From Paraburkholderia sp. CNPSo 3274 (GTDB lineage Bacteria; Pseudomonadota; Gammaproteobacteria; Burkholderiales; Burkholderiaceae), in the NCBI RefSeq assembly GCF_024206475.1, contig NZ_JAMBPR010000076.1, positions 1 to 39,406 of the forward strand: a stretch of 39,406 nt of DNA. The letters run 5' to 3'. Below the pieces are notes generated by a model that saw nothing but the letters and a program-made list of their open reading frames with translations, was not told where the DNA came from and searched no databases. A program made the translations under genes and the position numbers. Position 1 is the first letter of the stretch. Every line of letters begins with the position of its first letter. Below, in pieces: positions 1-7,227 of the stretch.

Positions 1-2
1 GC

Positions 3-89
3 TTGAAGAAGGTGGACCAGATGTTCGTGTTGAACATGGCGGCATACAACCTCGTGCGCATGCGATCACTGGCACAAATCCGCTTATAA
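3..89 (+). pseudogene. C-terminal tail of a DDE transposase (IS5/IS1182-like), cut by the window edge
   Basis: The window opens inside a reading frame of 28 codons ending in TAA at 87-89. It contains the segment AAYNLVRMRSLAQ, typical of the last helix of DDE transposases of the IS5/IS1182 type. The rest of the gene, if present, lies left of the window. The intron-derived maturase fragment follows within about 80 bases, so this is part of a mobile-element scar. The family assignment rests on a short tail only. Confidence 0.6.
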
Positions 90-160
90 GTGGCGGAAAG
101 CGTGGCAAGGAGGTCAGAAGTCGGCCTCAAGCCGCCGAAAGAACGTTGAATTCGCGTTGA

Positions 161-553
161 GATTGCACAATGCGAAAGTTTGCGACTGGCGGGCGCGTAC
201 ATCGAGGCGCACCGCTTCCGCCGGGGATGTATTTCCGCAACCTGTTAAAGCGGATGAGGCAGGCCGTGCGAAGTTGGAGACTGCACCGACGCACACTGGC
301 GACGCTGGAAGAACTTGCGCATCAATGCAACACGACGATACAAGGGTGGTGGAACTACTATGGGGCGTTCTATCGGACGGCGCTGAGCGGCTTCTTTGGC
401 TATGTCGACCAACGGCTTGAACAGTGGGCTCGACGCAAGTACAAGAGGTTGCGGCAACACAAACGGCGTAGTCATGAATGGCTACGCAAGATGGCGGCCA
501 TCCACCCCAGGTTGTTTGTCCACTGGCGTGTCGTCGGGGTATCGGTTGGATAA
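161..553 (+). pseudogene. ltrA: Group II intron-encoded maturase/reverse transcriptase, C-terminal fragment
   Basis: The open frame encodes the maturase (domain X) end of a group II intron protein. Recognisable parts are LLKRMRQAV, then IQGWWNYYGAFY (the GIIM-type W-NYYG core), a basic RRKYKRLRQHKRR stretch and RLFVHWRV near the end. These proteins bind the intron RNA and help it splice and move. The reverse-transcriptase domain (about 300 residues) is absent: a stop (TGA at 158-160) precedes this segment and recognisable homology begins only near base 236. It is a 5'-truncated remnant that sits just upstream of intact intron domains V and VI, so the 3' end of the element is preserved. It cannot act on its own. 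Confidence 0.85.
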
Positions 554-556
554 CGG

Positions 557-632
557 GAGCCGTATGAGGCGAGAGTCTCACGTACGGTTCTGCGAGAGAC
601 TCGAGGTGCAACTCCTCGGGTCTACTCACCAT
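557..632 (+). ncRNA. Group II intron 3' end: domains V and VI
   Basis: Bases 557-590 form a 34-nt domain V beginning GAGCCGTATG and ending CGTACGGTTC, the usual size and sequence, with the catalytic AGC triad at 558-560. Bases 594-627 fold into a domain VI stem (GAG/CTC, AGAC/GTCT and CGAGG/CCTCG pairs) with an unpaired A at 624 that fits the branch point. The 3' splice junction should lie about 7-8 bases on, near 631-632, where the sequence reads AT. It directly follows the maturase remnant. The 5' intron domains were not seen in the window. Confidence 0.8.
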
Positions 633-844
633 GGATCGATGTCATGCGGCCTGGACGAGAAACTATGCGTCACGTAGACGATAGACCCAACTTGGCCATT
701 CTCAAAAGGGCTAAGAGCCGCTTTTATAGATACGGACGATCTGACAAGCGGCCGCGTCTTCTGTGGCACTCGCCACTCAGTGACTACCGGCCTTGTTCTC
801 GAAACGATAAATGTCTACCGTTTTCCAGATGCCAGCAGCGTTAA
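633..844. other. Intergenic scar with no recognised gene
   Basis: About 210 bases between the intron 3' end and the SDR remnant. No frame gives a recognisable protein and I saw no clear terminal inverted repeat. It is probably the intron's 3' exon plus flanking debris. Confidence 0.5.
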
Positions 845-970
845 ATGGATCTTCGAGTACCTGGCGGCACGCCCGAGGAGGTCGCGGCGCTCGTTGCGTT
901 CCTCGCAAGCGAGGAGAGCGGATTCATTACCGGCGCGGAAGTGGCCATCGACGGCGGCTGGGCGGTTTGA
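845..970 (+). pseudogene. C-terminal remnant of a short-chain dehydrogenase/reductase
   Basis: The frame gives 41 residues ending in TGA at 968-970. It contains GGTPEEVAALVAFLAS, then FITGAEVAIDGGW, the standard last helix and strand of SDR enzymes. The Rossmann N-terminus and the Ser-Tyr-Lys catalytic site (about 200 residues) are missing, so it is not functional. It lies between the mobile-element scar and the LysR gene. The parent gene was probably destroyed by the insertion or a later deletion. Confidence 0.75.
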
Positions 971-1009
971 GACGATCATGTGGAGCCCGCGAACGCGTAA
1001 GGACACGAT

Positions 1010-1936
1010 TCAGTTTGCCTGTTGCCGGCCGCGCGCTTGACGGAAGTGTTCGACGGCCATGTCGACGAAAGCCTTGACCTTGAGCGGTACAAACTTTCGA
1101 TTGGAATACACGATGCGAAATTCACGGTCAGGCAGTGTGTATTCAGGGAAAAGACGTTTGAGCTGGCCAGTGCCGATATCGTCTTCGACCAGATAGGCGG
1201 ACAGTGTCGCGATGCCAAGACCGGCAATGGCGCATTCGCGCACCATACCGATGTTGTTGGCGTAGAACGTTGGCGTGGGGGAGACGGTGATCTTCGTGTC
1301 GTCTGGGGCATTGAACACGATGCCGTCGGCGGCATGTTCGGTTCGGAATGCAAGGTAGGGATGCTTTTCGAGTTCGGATGGATGAGTGGGCGCGCCGTTC
1401 CTGGCGATGTACTCGGGCGATGCGCAGGTGTAGTAGTCGGTGGAAGCGAGGTGACGGGAAACCAGCGTCTGGCCCGTGACGTGACGCGCCGCCAGAATGC
1501 CGAGGTCGAACTCCTCCTCGATGAGATCGACAGGCCGATCCGCAAGGGTGAGATCGATCGTGACGTTGGGGTACTCGCGCTGATAGGCGTTTAGAATGGG
1601 CGCCAGCTTGCGCAAGGAAAAGAGTGCAGGAGAAACGATTCGCAAACGTCCAGACGTGCTGATCGTATTCGACGAGAGTATCGAATACGTTTCGTCGAGC
1701 TCGCCAAGAATCTGGCGGCAGCGGTCGAGATAGATGCGTCCGGCTTCGGTGGGCGACATTCTGCGCGTGGTTCGTTGCAGCAGCCGCGTGCCCAGGTGAG
1801 CCTCCAGGTCGCTGATGATCCGGCTGATGCGCGGCACGCCTATTTCGAGCGTTTCGGCGGCGTGTGCGTAGCTGTTGACCTCGGCTACCTTGACGAACAC
1901 CTTCATAGCAGTCAGAACGTCCACTGTATCCCCCAC
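1010..1936 (-). CDS. LysR-family transcriptional regulator
   Basis: A full-length LysR-type regulator of 308 residues. The N-terminal winged HTH runs from about residue 8 to 66 (AMKVFVKVAEVNSYAHAA, then RISRIISDLEAHLGTRLLQR, TRRMSPTEAG), followed by a linker helix and the periplasmic-binding-like effector domain. The longest frame starts at GTG (1934-1936). ATG at codon 11 (1906) is an equally plausible start because most relatives begin a few residues before this AMKVF segment. The nearest downstream gene on its own strand has been lost to the SDR/intron scar, so its target is unclear. It is more than 1.4 kb from the catabolic operon at 3418 and may or may not control it. Confidence 0.85.
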   Translation of the reverse strand: MGDTVDVLTAMKVFVKVAEVNSYAHAAETLEIGVPRISRIISDLEAHLGTRLLQRTTRRMSPTEAGRIYLDRCRQILGELDETYSILSSNTISTSGRLRIVSPALFSLRKLAPILNAYQREYPNVTIDLTLADRPVDLIEEEFDLGILAARHVTGQTLVSRHLASTDYYTCASPEYIARNGAPTHPSELEKHPYLAFRTEHAADGIVFNAPDDTKITVSPTPTFYANNIGMVRECAIAGLGIATLSAYLVEDDIGTGQLKRLFPEYTLPDREFRIVYSNRKFVPLKVKAFVDMAVEHFRQARGRQQAN

Positions 1937-2275
1937 TCCGTATTTGCCTGTAACGGCAGTCGCATCGTTGCCGGTAGTGGAACTGTAATCGGCGCCCGTT
2001 TTCTTGAGCAGACAGATGATTTCGAATTTCGGACATTCCCTTAACCCGACGAAACGGGGACGTGGCCGAGGAATGGCGTTTGTGCGTACCTGTCCAGAAT
2101 TCGGAAGTCGTTAAATCGCCCGTAAGACCCGTAAGTAGCGAACCGGTATGATGGTTGCAGGCGGTGCAGGGCCGTATCGCGGGTGGACGGCTAACCGTCC
2201 ATTTGTGTAGTGCCTTCTATCTTCCATATCAGCTTGCGATACGTCGCAATCCTGACGATTGTTCATGGAGGGGCG
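1937..2275. other. Intergenic region between the LysR and DUF3331 genes
   Basis: About 340 bases between divergent genes, presumably holding both promoters. I see no coding sequence. The only clear structure is the small palindrome at 2184-2201, listed separately. Confidence 0.5.
2184..2201. repeat. Short perfect inverted repeat upstream of the DUF3331 gene
   Basis: TGGACGG and CCGTCCA flank a CTAA loop, about 75 bases before the DUF3331 start. There is no T-run after it, so a regulatory hairpin or operator is as likely as a terminator. Confidence 0.35.
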
Positions 2276-2686
2276 ATGCGAAACGATCCATGGGGACATG
2301 TGCTGGACGCGTTGGCGGCTGTGTCGCAGGCGCACGCGGCAGAGGATGAGGGCGCTCGCTGCCCGCTTTATGCAGGGCACCAGGGCGAGTGCCCGATAGC
2401 GAACCACGCCTGCAAGGGCATAAGCGACGGTTATACGGAAGCCCGAATCGATATCATCGAGCGTATCTCTCCAACGCGCCTCGTTGTTTGCTGGTGCGAT
2501 GCGACCACCGGCAGGTACGGCGAGCAGCCATGGAAGCTGGGTGCTGCGCGAAACAAAACGGTTTGCGCATTGACTGGCGCGACGATCAGGCGAGGCGACA
2601 AGGTCTATCGCCCCTGGTCGCGCGGGCAGAAAAAGCCGATTAACGCCGATCAGTCGATATTGGCTTCGGTTGTGGCCGACATTTAG
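2276..2686 (+). CDS. DUF3331 domain-containing protein
   Basis: A 136-residue protein of the DUF3331 family, found mainly in Burkholderia and relatives and of unknown function. Family features are LVVCWCDATTGRYGEQPW, then CALTGATIRRGDKVYRP and a final NADQSILAS segment. An extra Cys-containing region (CPLYAGHQGECPIANHAC, about residues 28-45) precedes the domain. No signal peptide or membrane segment is visible. ATG at 2276 is chosen because GGAGGGG lies a few bases upstream. The frame stays open further 5' without a comparable ribosome site. The gene stands alone and converges with the frameshifted gene on the other strand. Confidence 0.75.
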   Translation: MRNDPWGHVLDALAAVSQAHAAEDEGARCPLYAGHQGECPIANHACKGISDGYTEARIDIIERISPTRLVVCWCDATTGRYGEQPWKLGAARNKTVCALTGATIRRGDKVYRPWSRGQKKPINADQSILASVVADI

Positions 2687-3198
2687 CTAACGGGCCAATG
2701 TCATTGCGCTGCTCATGGTTTGCGGTATTTCCGGGGGCCAGGTGCTGGGGCTGATCGGTTATCAACAGCACTTTTGCATCGGTCAAAGGAACAACGAGCA
2801 ATACGTCTTCCTGATTATCGAAGGGAAATGGAAGGTTTTCGCCCGGGTTCAAGCGGCCAACCTCGTGTTCTTTCGATCCCGATCGTTGGCGTACTGACAG
2901 GACTCCCGTACTCACGCGGATCCGGCCTCCCCGCGCGTGCGAGTCTGGTTCGAAGGTCTCTCCGGCCGCAAGCGAACGGGTTTCGACGTGCAATGGCCGT
3001 TCCGGTTGTCCGTCCGTCTTCGGTTCGATGGACTGTTGCACGCTTTGTATCAACCAGCGCGGCGGTGAACAGCGCGAAAGCCGTAATCCGTATCGCCGCT
3101 CTTCCGAAAGAAAGTTTGAGCGGCGGAACATACAACGCGACGCACAGCAGTATTGCCGCAGCGCACGCCAGCAACAGTGAGTGTTTCGATCCGGACAT
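2640..3198 (-). pseudogene. Hypothetical membrane protein with cupin-like tail, apparently frameshifted
   Basis: Starting at the ATG at 3196-3198, the first ~50 residues form two hydrophobic segments (LLLACAAAILLCVALYV and ITAFALFTAALV) separated by a short loop. That frame then turns into low-quality, Arg-rich sequence. Near 3045-3065 the neighbouring frame on the same strand takes over with SLAAGETFEPDSHARGGR, GENLPFPFDNQEDVLLVVPL and AKVLLI, which looks like a small cupin-type beta barrel, and runs to 2640. One single-base change would join the two parts. I do not recognise the family. Alternatively only the short two-helix protein is real. Its end overlaps the end of the DUF3331 gene. Confidence 0.35.
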
Positions 3199-3417
3199 CG
3201 TCACGCTCCGCCTGAGGGTTTTGAGTATAGGCCAACTGCGTCGCAAGGCGCCATGACCCGGTGGCCGCGAAACTGGCAGAAACTCGGAAGCGATTGTCCG
3301 CTCCGTTTGTATGGACCCGATAGCATGAAAACAAGCGGCGAAATGATCGACCGACGGCGAAAGGAATGATCGCCGGTTGCATGATCGCCTGCCGCAGGAA
3401 CCCATACGGAGACTGAC

Positions 3418-4332
3418 ATGATGGATTTATCTCACCTGGACAGCATCGTTGACGACCCCGAGTCGATCACGGAAGTTGTGCTGGCCGCCATGAGCAAGAC
3501 CGACGACGCGCGGTTCAAGCAGATTATCGACGCGCTGGTGCGCCACGCGCACGCATTCTTTCGTGAAGTACAACTGACGGATCGGGAGTTCGAAAAGGGA
3601 CTGGAGTTCGTCAAGGCCATTGGGCAGGCGACCGTAGATGACCACAACGAGGTCGTTCTGGCCGCCGACGTGCTGGGCTTTTCGACACTCGTCACGCTGC
3701 TCAACACGGCCGATCGCGGCAACCGCACGCCCGGCGCGCTGCTCGGGCCGTTCTATCGAGGCCACTCGCCGGAGTATGCGGACGACGCTTCCATTGTGGC
3801 CGAAGGCTCGCCGGGCGCGCCGCTCTTCGTGCGCGGCCGCGTGGTGGATACAGCCGGGGCGCCTGTGGCGGGCGCCCTCGTCGACGTCTGGCAGGCTTCG
3901 CCAGTCGGGCTTTACGAAAACCAGGACCCGGACCAGCCGGACATGAACTTGCGGGGCCGTTTCCGTACCGACGCCGAAGGCTATTTCAGGTTCCGGTCCG
4001 TGCGTCCCGCCGGCTATCCGGTGCCGACTCAGGGTCCTGTGGGCCGCTTGCTCGAAAAGCAGCATCGTCACCCGTATCGTCCCGCGCATATCCACTTCGT
4101 CGTGGTCGCTGACGGTTACGAAACGCTGGTCAGCCAGGTCTTTGCCGACGATTCGGAGTACCTGGGGTCGGACGTGGTGTTCGGCGTGAACCGGGCGCTT
4201 GTCGGGAGGTTTGCCGTGCACGAGGACGGGGAGGCGGCCGTCCCCGATGTCCAGGGGCCGTACTACACGCTCGAATATGAATTTGTCGTGGCAGAAGGTA
4301 CGCCTGTCTGGCCGACGCCCCCCATCAAATAA
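3418..4332 (+). CDS. Intradiol ring-cleavage dioxygenase (hydroxyquinol/catechol 1,2-dioxygenase type)
   Basis: A 304-residue non-haem Fe(III) dioxygenase that opens an ortho-dihydroxylated ring between the hydroxyls. The N-terminal dimerisation domain covers about residues 1-110 and the catalytic beta-sandwich about 125-290. All four iron ligands are visible: Tyr166 (GLYENQ), Tyr200 (PAGYPVP), and His224 and His226 (RPAHIHF). The sequence between the tyrosines (DQPDMNLRGRFRTDAEGYF) and the N-terminal half differ clearly from the CatA encoded at 21685, and fit hydroxyquinol-type enzymes better. The substrate is inferred. GGAG at 3408-3411 sets the ATG at 3418; a second ATG follows immediately. 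It is the first gene of a tight four-gene operon, with the SDR only 13 bases downstream. Confidence 0.92.
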   Translation: MMDLSHLDSIVDDPESITEVVLAAMSKTDDARFKQIIDALVRHAHAFFREVQLTDREFEKGLEFVKAIGQATVDDHNEVVLAADVLGFSTLVTLLNTADRGNRTPGALLGPFYRGHSPEYADDASIVAEGSPGAPLFVRGRVVDTAGAPVAGALVDVWQASPVGLYENQDPDQPDMNLRGRFRTDAEGYFRFRSVRPAGYPVPTQGPVGRLLEKQHRHPYRPAHIHFVVVADGYETLVSQVFADDSEYLGSDVVFGVNRALVGRFAVHEDGEAAVPDVQGPYYTLEYEFVVAEGTPVWPTPPIK

Positions 4333-4345
4333 CGTGGAGAACACA

Positions 4346-5095
4346 ATGTCCAACCTTCTTGAAGGCAAAGTCGCCGTCGTTCTTGGCGGCACGGGTGGTA
4401 TCGGTGTGGCCGCCGCGAAGCGGCTCGCGGGGGCTGGCGCCAGTGTCGTGGTCTGCGGCCGAGCGGACATCGAGAAAGCGCGGCATGTCGCGCAGTCGCT
4501 GCCTGGGCATGGGCACGTAGCGAAAGCCGTGTCGATTACCGAGAGCGATTCGCTTGCCGCGCTGGCGCGCGATGTCCGCGCCCTGTTCGGCCGCGTGGAC
4601 ATTCTCGTGAATACCGCGGGCTTTACGAAGCCGGTCAAGCACAGCGACCTCGAAGCGCTCACCGACGAGCTGATCGACGAGATCATGAAAGTGAACTGGC
4701 GAGCGCAATTCGCGGCGATCCGCGCATTCCGCGACTTGCTGGACGATTCCGGCGCGGGGCTGGTGGTCAACGTCTCCTCGATTTCGGCCACGACGGGCGT
4801 CGGCAGCAATATCGCCTACTGCGCCGCCAAGGCCGGGCTCGATGTCATGGCCGCATCGCTTGGCCGTGCGCTAGCGCCTCGCATTCGTGTGCTGAATGTG
4901 TCGCCCGGCGTGGTGGATACGAGCTTCGTGCCCGGTCGCGGCGCGGACTTCAACGACAAGGTCGCCGCGACCACGCCGCTTGGGCGTATTGGCACGCCCG
5001 ACGATATCGCCGAAGCCATCGAGGCCTGTGCGACCCACCTGAAATTCAGTACCGGTACGACCATCGTTGTCGATGGCGGCCGGCGGCTGGGCTGA
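4346..5095 (+). CDS. Short-chain dehydrogenase/reductase
   Basis: A complete classical SDR of 249 residues. The nucleotide-binding GGTGGIG lies at 14-20, NTAG at 89-92, and the catalytic residues are Ser145, Tyr158 and Lys162 (SSISATTG, then AYCAAKAG). The end carries TTIVVDGGRRLG. CGR at 37-39 after the second strand is compatible with NADP(H) preference. The start is the ATG at 4346 after GTGGAG. The frame is open further upstream inside the dioxygenase gene, but that part is a shadow. Between a ring-cleavage dioxygenase and a beta-keto-acid cleavage enzyme, it could reduce the double bond or a keto group of the ring-fission product, or oxidise an upstream diol. The substrate is not evident from sequence. 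Confidence 0.88.
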   Translation: MSNLLEGKVAVVLGGTGGIGVAAAKRLAGAGASVVVCGRADIEKARHVAQSLPGHGHVAKAVSITESDSLAALARDVRALFGRVDILVNTAGFTKPVKHSDLEALTDELIDEIMKVNWRAQFAAIRAFRDLLDDSGAGLVVNVSSISATTGVGSNIAYCAAKAGLDVMAASLGRALAPRIRVLNVSPGVVDTSFVPGRGADFNDKVAATTPLGRIGTPDDIAEAIEACATHLKFSTGTTIVVDGGRRLG

Positions 5096-5113
5096 TACGA
5101 AGCGAGGCTCACG

Positions 5114-5995
5114 ATGCACGCACGCAAGACCATCATCACCTGCGCAGTCACGGGGAACCTGACCAAACCGGAGCAGCACCCCGGACTGCCCATTACGCCC
5201 GAGCAGATTGCCACGGCCGCACTGGAAGCGGCGCAGGCCGGCGCGGCCGTCGCTCACATTCACGTGCGCGACCCGGCGACCGGCCGTCCTTCGATGGACG
5301 TCGAACTCTATCGCGAAGTGATGCGCCTTATCCGGGCAGTCAACCCGGAACTCATCATCAACCTGACGACCGGACCGGGCGGACGTTTCATCCCAACGGA
5401 TGACGATCCCAAGGTGGCGGCGCCGGGAACGACGCTGCTTCCTCCCGAAAAGCGCGTGGAGCACATCGCCGCGCTGCGGCCCGATATCTGCAGCCTCGAC
5501 CTGAATACGATGAATTCGGGTGGCGACGTCGTGATCAATACGCCGAAGAATGTGCGCAAGATGGCGCACGTGATTCGCGAAGCCGCCGTCAAGCCCGAGC
5601 TGGAGATCTTCGATTCGGGCGACCTGCATCTGGCGCTCGATCTGATCAAGGAGGGCGTGCTCGACGGGCCCGGTCTGTGGACGTTCGTCATGGGCGTGAA
5701 ATACGGATTCGCGGCCACGCCGGAAACATTGCTGTACGCACGCAATTTCTTGCCGCAAGGCGCGGCCTGGTCGGCCTTCGGCATCGGCCGGGCGGAGTTT
5801 CCGATCGTCGCCCAGGCGTGGCTGGCAGGGGGGCATGTCCGTGTCGGCCTTGAGGACAACATCTACGTCTCGAAGGGTGTGCTCGCGAAAAGCAATGCCG
5901 AGCTCGTTGCGCGTGCACGCGATATCGTGCTGTCGCTCGGCGGCGAAATTGCCACGACGGCTGAGGCGCGCGGGCAACTGGGGTTGAGAAAATGA
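5114..5995 (+). CDS. Beta-keto acid cleavage enzyme (BKACE, DUF849)
   Basis: A 293-residue TIM-barrel enzyme of the BKACE family, first known from 3-keto-5-aminohexanoate cleavage. Family members condense a beta-keto acid with acetyl-CoA and split it into acetoacetate and a new acyl-CoA, using a zinc or similar divalent metal. The expected metal ligands are present: His48 and His50 in AHIHVRD, and Glu247 in VGLEDN. TGPGG and GRAEFP are also typical. The start ATG at 5114 has a weak upstream AGCGAGG. It begins 18 bases after the SDR and overlaps the next gene by ATGA. In this operon a product of ring cleavage such as 3-oxoadipate would be a natural substrate, in place of a CoA-transferase plus thiolase. 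That is inference. Confidence 0.9.
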   Translation: MHARKTIITCAVTGNLTKPEQHPGLPITPEQIATAALEAAQAGAAVAHIHVRDPATGRPSMDVELYREVMRLIRAVNPELIINLTTGPGGRFIPTDDDPKVAAPGTTLLPPEKRVEHIAALRPDICSLDLNTMNSGGDVVINTPKNVRKMAHVIREAAVKPELEIFDSGDLHLALDLIKEGVLDGPGLWTFVMGVKYGFAATPETLLYARNFLPQGAAWSAFGIGRAEFPIVAQAWLAGGHVRVGLEDNIYVSKGVLAKSNAELVARARDIVLSLGGEIATTAEARGQLGLRK

Positions 5996-6531
5996 GCGAG
6001 GAACAGGACGGGCAGCAGTTCGGAACGCCGTCGGTGCACAAGTCGGCATTCGTCGCCCATGGGGTATCGCTCATCGGCGACGTGCAGATTGGCGAGCGCG
6101 CCTCGATCTGGTTCAACTGCGTGCTGAGGGGCGACGTTCAGCGGATCGTCGTCGGTGCGCGATCGAATATCCAGGATGGCTCCATTCTGCATGGCACGAC
6201 AAACGGTGCGCCGACGCTCGTGGGGAGCGACGTGACGGTGGGTCACGGCGCGATCCTCCACGCCTGCACGATCGAGGACCGCGCGTTCGTGGGCTTCGGT
6301 GCGCGCGTTCTCGACGGCGCGGTCGTATGCACCGGCGGCATGCTGGCCGCCGGAGCTGTCCTCACGCCCGGCAAGCTGGTAGCGGCTGGAGAACTGTGGG
6401 CTGGCAATCCGGCCCGGCTGTTGCGCCCTCTCTCGGAGAAGGAGGCAGCGGCGATCCAGGTTTCGGCGGATCGCTACGCGGCGCTCGCAAAGCGCTACAT
6501 GTTCTCGAAGCCTCTCGTCATGCACTTCTAG
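5992..6531 (+). CDS. Gamma-carbonic anhydrase family (left-handed beta-helix) protein
   Basis: A 179-residue hexapeptide-repeat protein of the gamma-carbonic-anhydrase/PaaY/CaiE type. Repeats of the form IGDVQIGERASIWFN and VGARSNIQDGSILHG run through residues 15-130, followed by a C-terminal helix. The metal-binding histidines are His67, His85 and His90 (ILHG, then VGHGAILH). Many family members are not carbonic anhydrases; PaaY, in phenylacetate catabolism, is a thioesterase. Its ATG overlaps the BKACE stop (ATGA), which implies translational coupling. Here it could release or salvage dead-end acyl-CoA formed by the BKACE step, but this is only a proposal. Confidence 0.88.
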   Translation: MSEEQDGQQFGTPSVHKSAFVAHGVSLIGDVQIGERASIWFNCVLRGDVQRIVVGARSNIQDGSILHGTTNGAPTLVGSDVTVGHGAILHACTIEDRAFVGFGARVLDGAVVCTGGMLAAGAVLTPGKLVAAGELWAGNPARLLRPLSEKEAAAIQVSADRYAALAKRYMFSKPLVMHF

Positions 6532-6574
6532 ACTAGAGGGGCGAATTCAACGTCAGGAAAACGGAAGAAGCGAT

Positions 6575-7152
6575 ATGGGAATCATCGACGAACGCACGAG
6601 GAAATTGCGCGAGGCCGCGCTCGAATATCACGAGTTCCCTGTGCCAGGCAAGGTCGCGATCGTGCCGGCCAAGCAGGTGATCAACCAGCGAGACCTCTCG
6701 CTCGCTTCTTGAAGACATCAAGGCGCCGGATTGCTTCATCGTCGAGCGGGAAGCGCGCAAGCGCATGAAGATTCCCGTCTTTCACGACGACCAGCACGGC
6801 ACGGCTATCGTCGTGGCCGCGGCCGTGACCAATGGGCTGAAGGTGGTCGGCAAGCACGTAAACGTCGACCCGACGCCGGAACAGCTTGCGGAAATCACCA
6901 TCATGGCCGCTAAGGAGGTGCGCCGTTTCGGCATCGAGCCGAAGATCGCGCTGTGCTCGCACTCGAACTTCGGTTCAAGCAACGCCCCTTCAGCGCAGAA
7001 GATGCATGACCTACTGGAGATCCTGAAGGGGCGCGCTCCGGACCTGCATGTGGATGGCGAAATGCACGGCGATGTGGCGCTCGACGTGGGCCTGCGCCGC
7101 GAAATTCTGCCGGACTCGACGCTGCAGGGCGAAGCAAACTTGCTCGTCATGC
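6575..7152 (+). pseudogene. maeB: NADP-malic enzyme (MaeB type), reduced to three blocks by internal deletions
   Basis: Three pieces of a large MaeB-type malic enzyme lie in order. Block 1 (6575-6712) is the N-terminus, with YHEFPVPGKVAIVPAK and NQRDLSLA, and ends in a stop (TGA 6710-6712). Block 2 (about 6708-6865) is in another frame and contains EDIKAPDCFIVE and KIPVFHDDQHGTAIVVAAA, from the malic core. Block 3 (about 6866-7152) continues in frame with ITIMAAKEVRRFGIEPKIAL, CSHSNFGSS and GEANLLVMP, from the phosphotransacetylase-like C-terminal domain. An intact protein has about 760 residues; over two-thirds is gone, including most of the nucleotide-binding domain. It is non-functional. 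It sits 43 bases after the catabolic operon. Confidence 0.85.
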
Positions 7153-7227
7153 CGATCGTCCGTTCCGTTGCCGGAACGTCCACGCCCAGGCACCATGCCC
7201 GGGCGGGTGTGCATCCACAATGCCCGA

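Noticed and set aside
3427..4809. A 460-residue open frame antisense to the intradiol dioxygenase and SDR
   Set aside because: Composition is shadow-like and both genes on the other strand have complete catalytic motifs.
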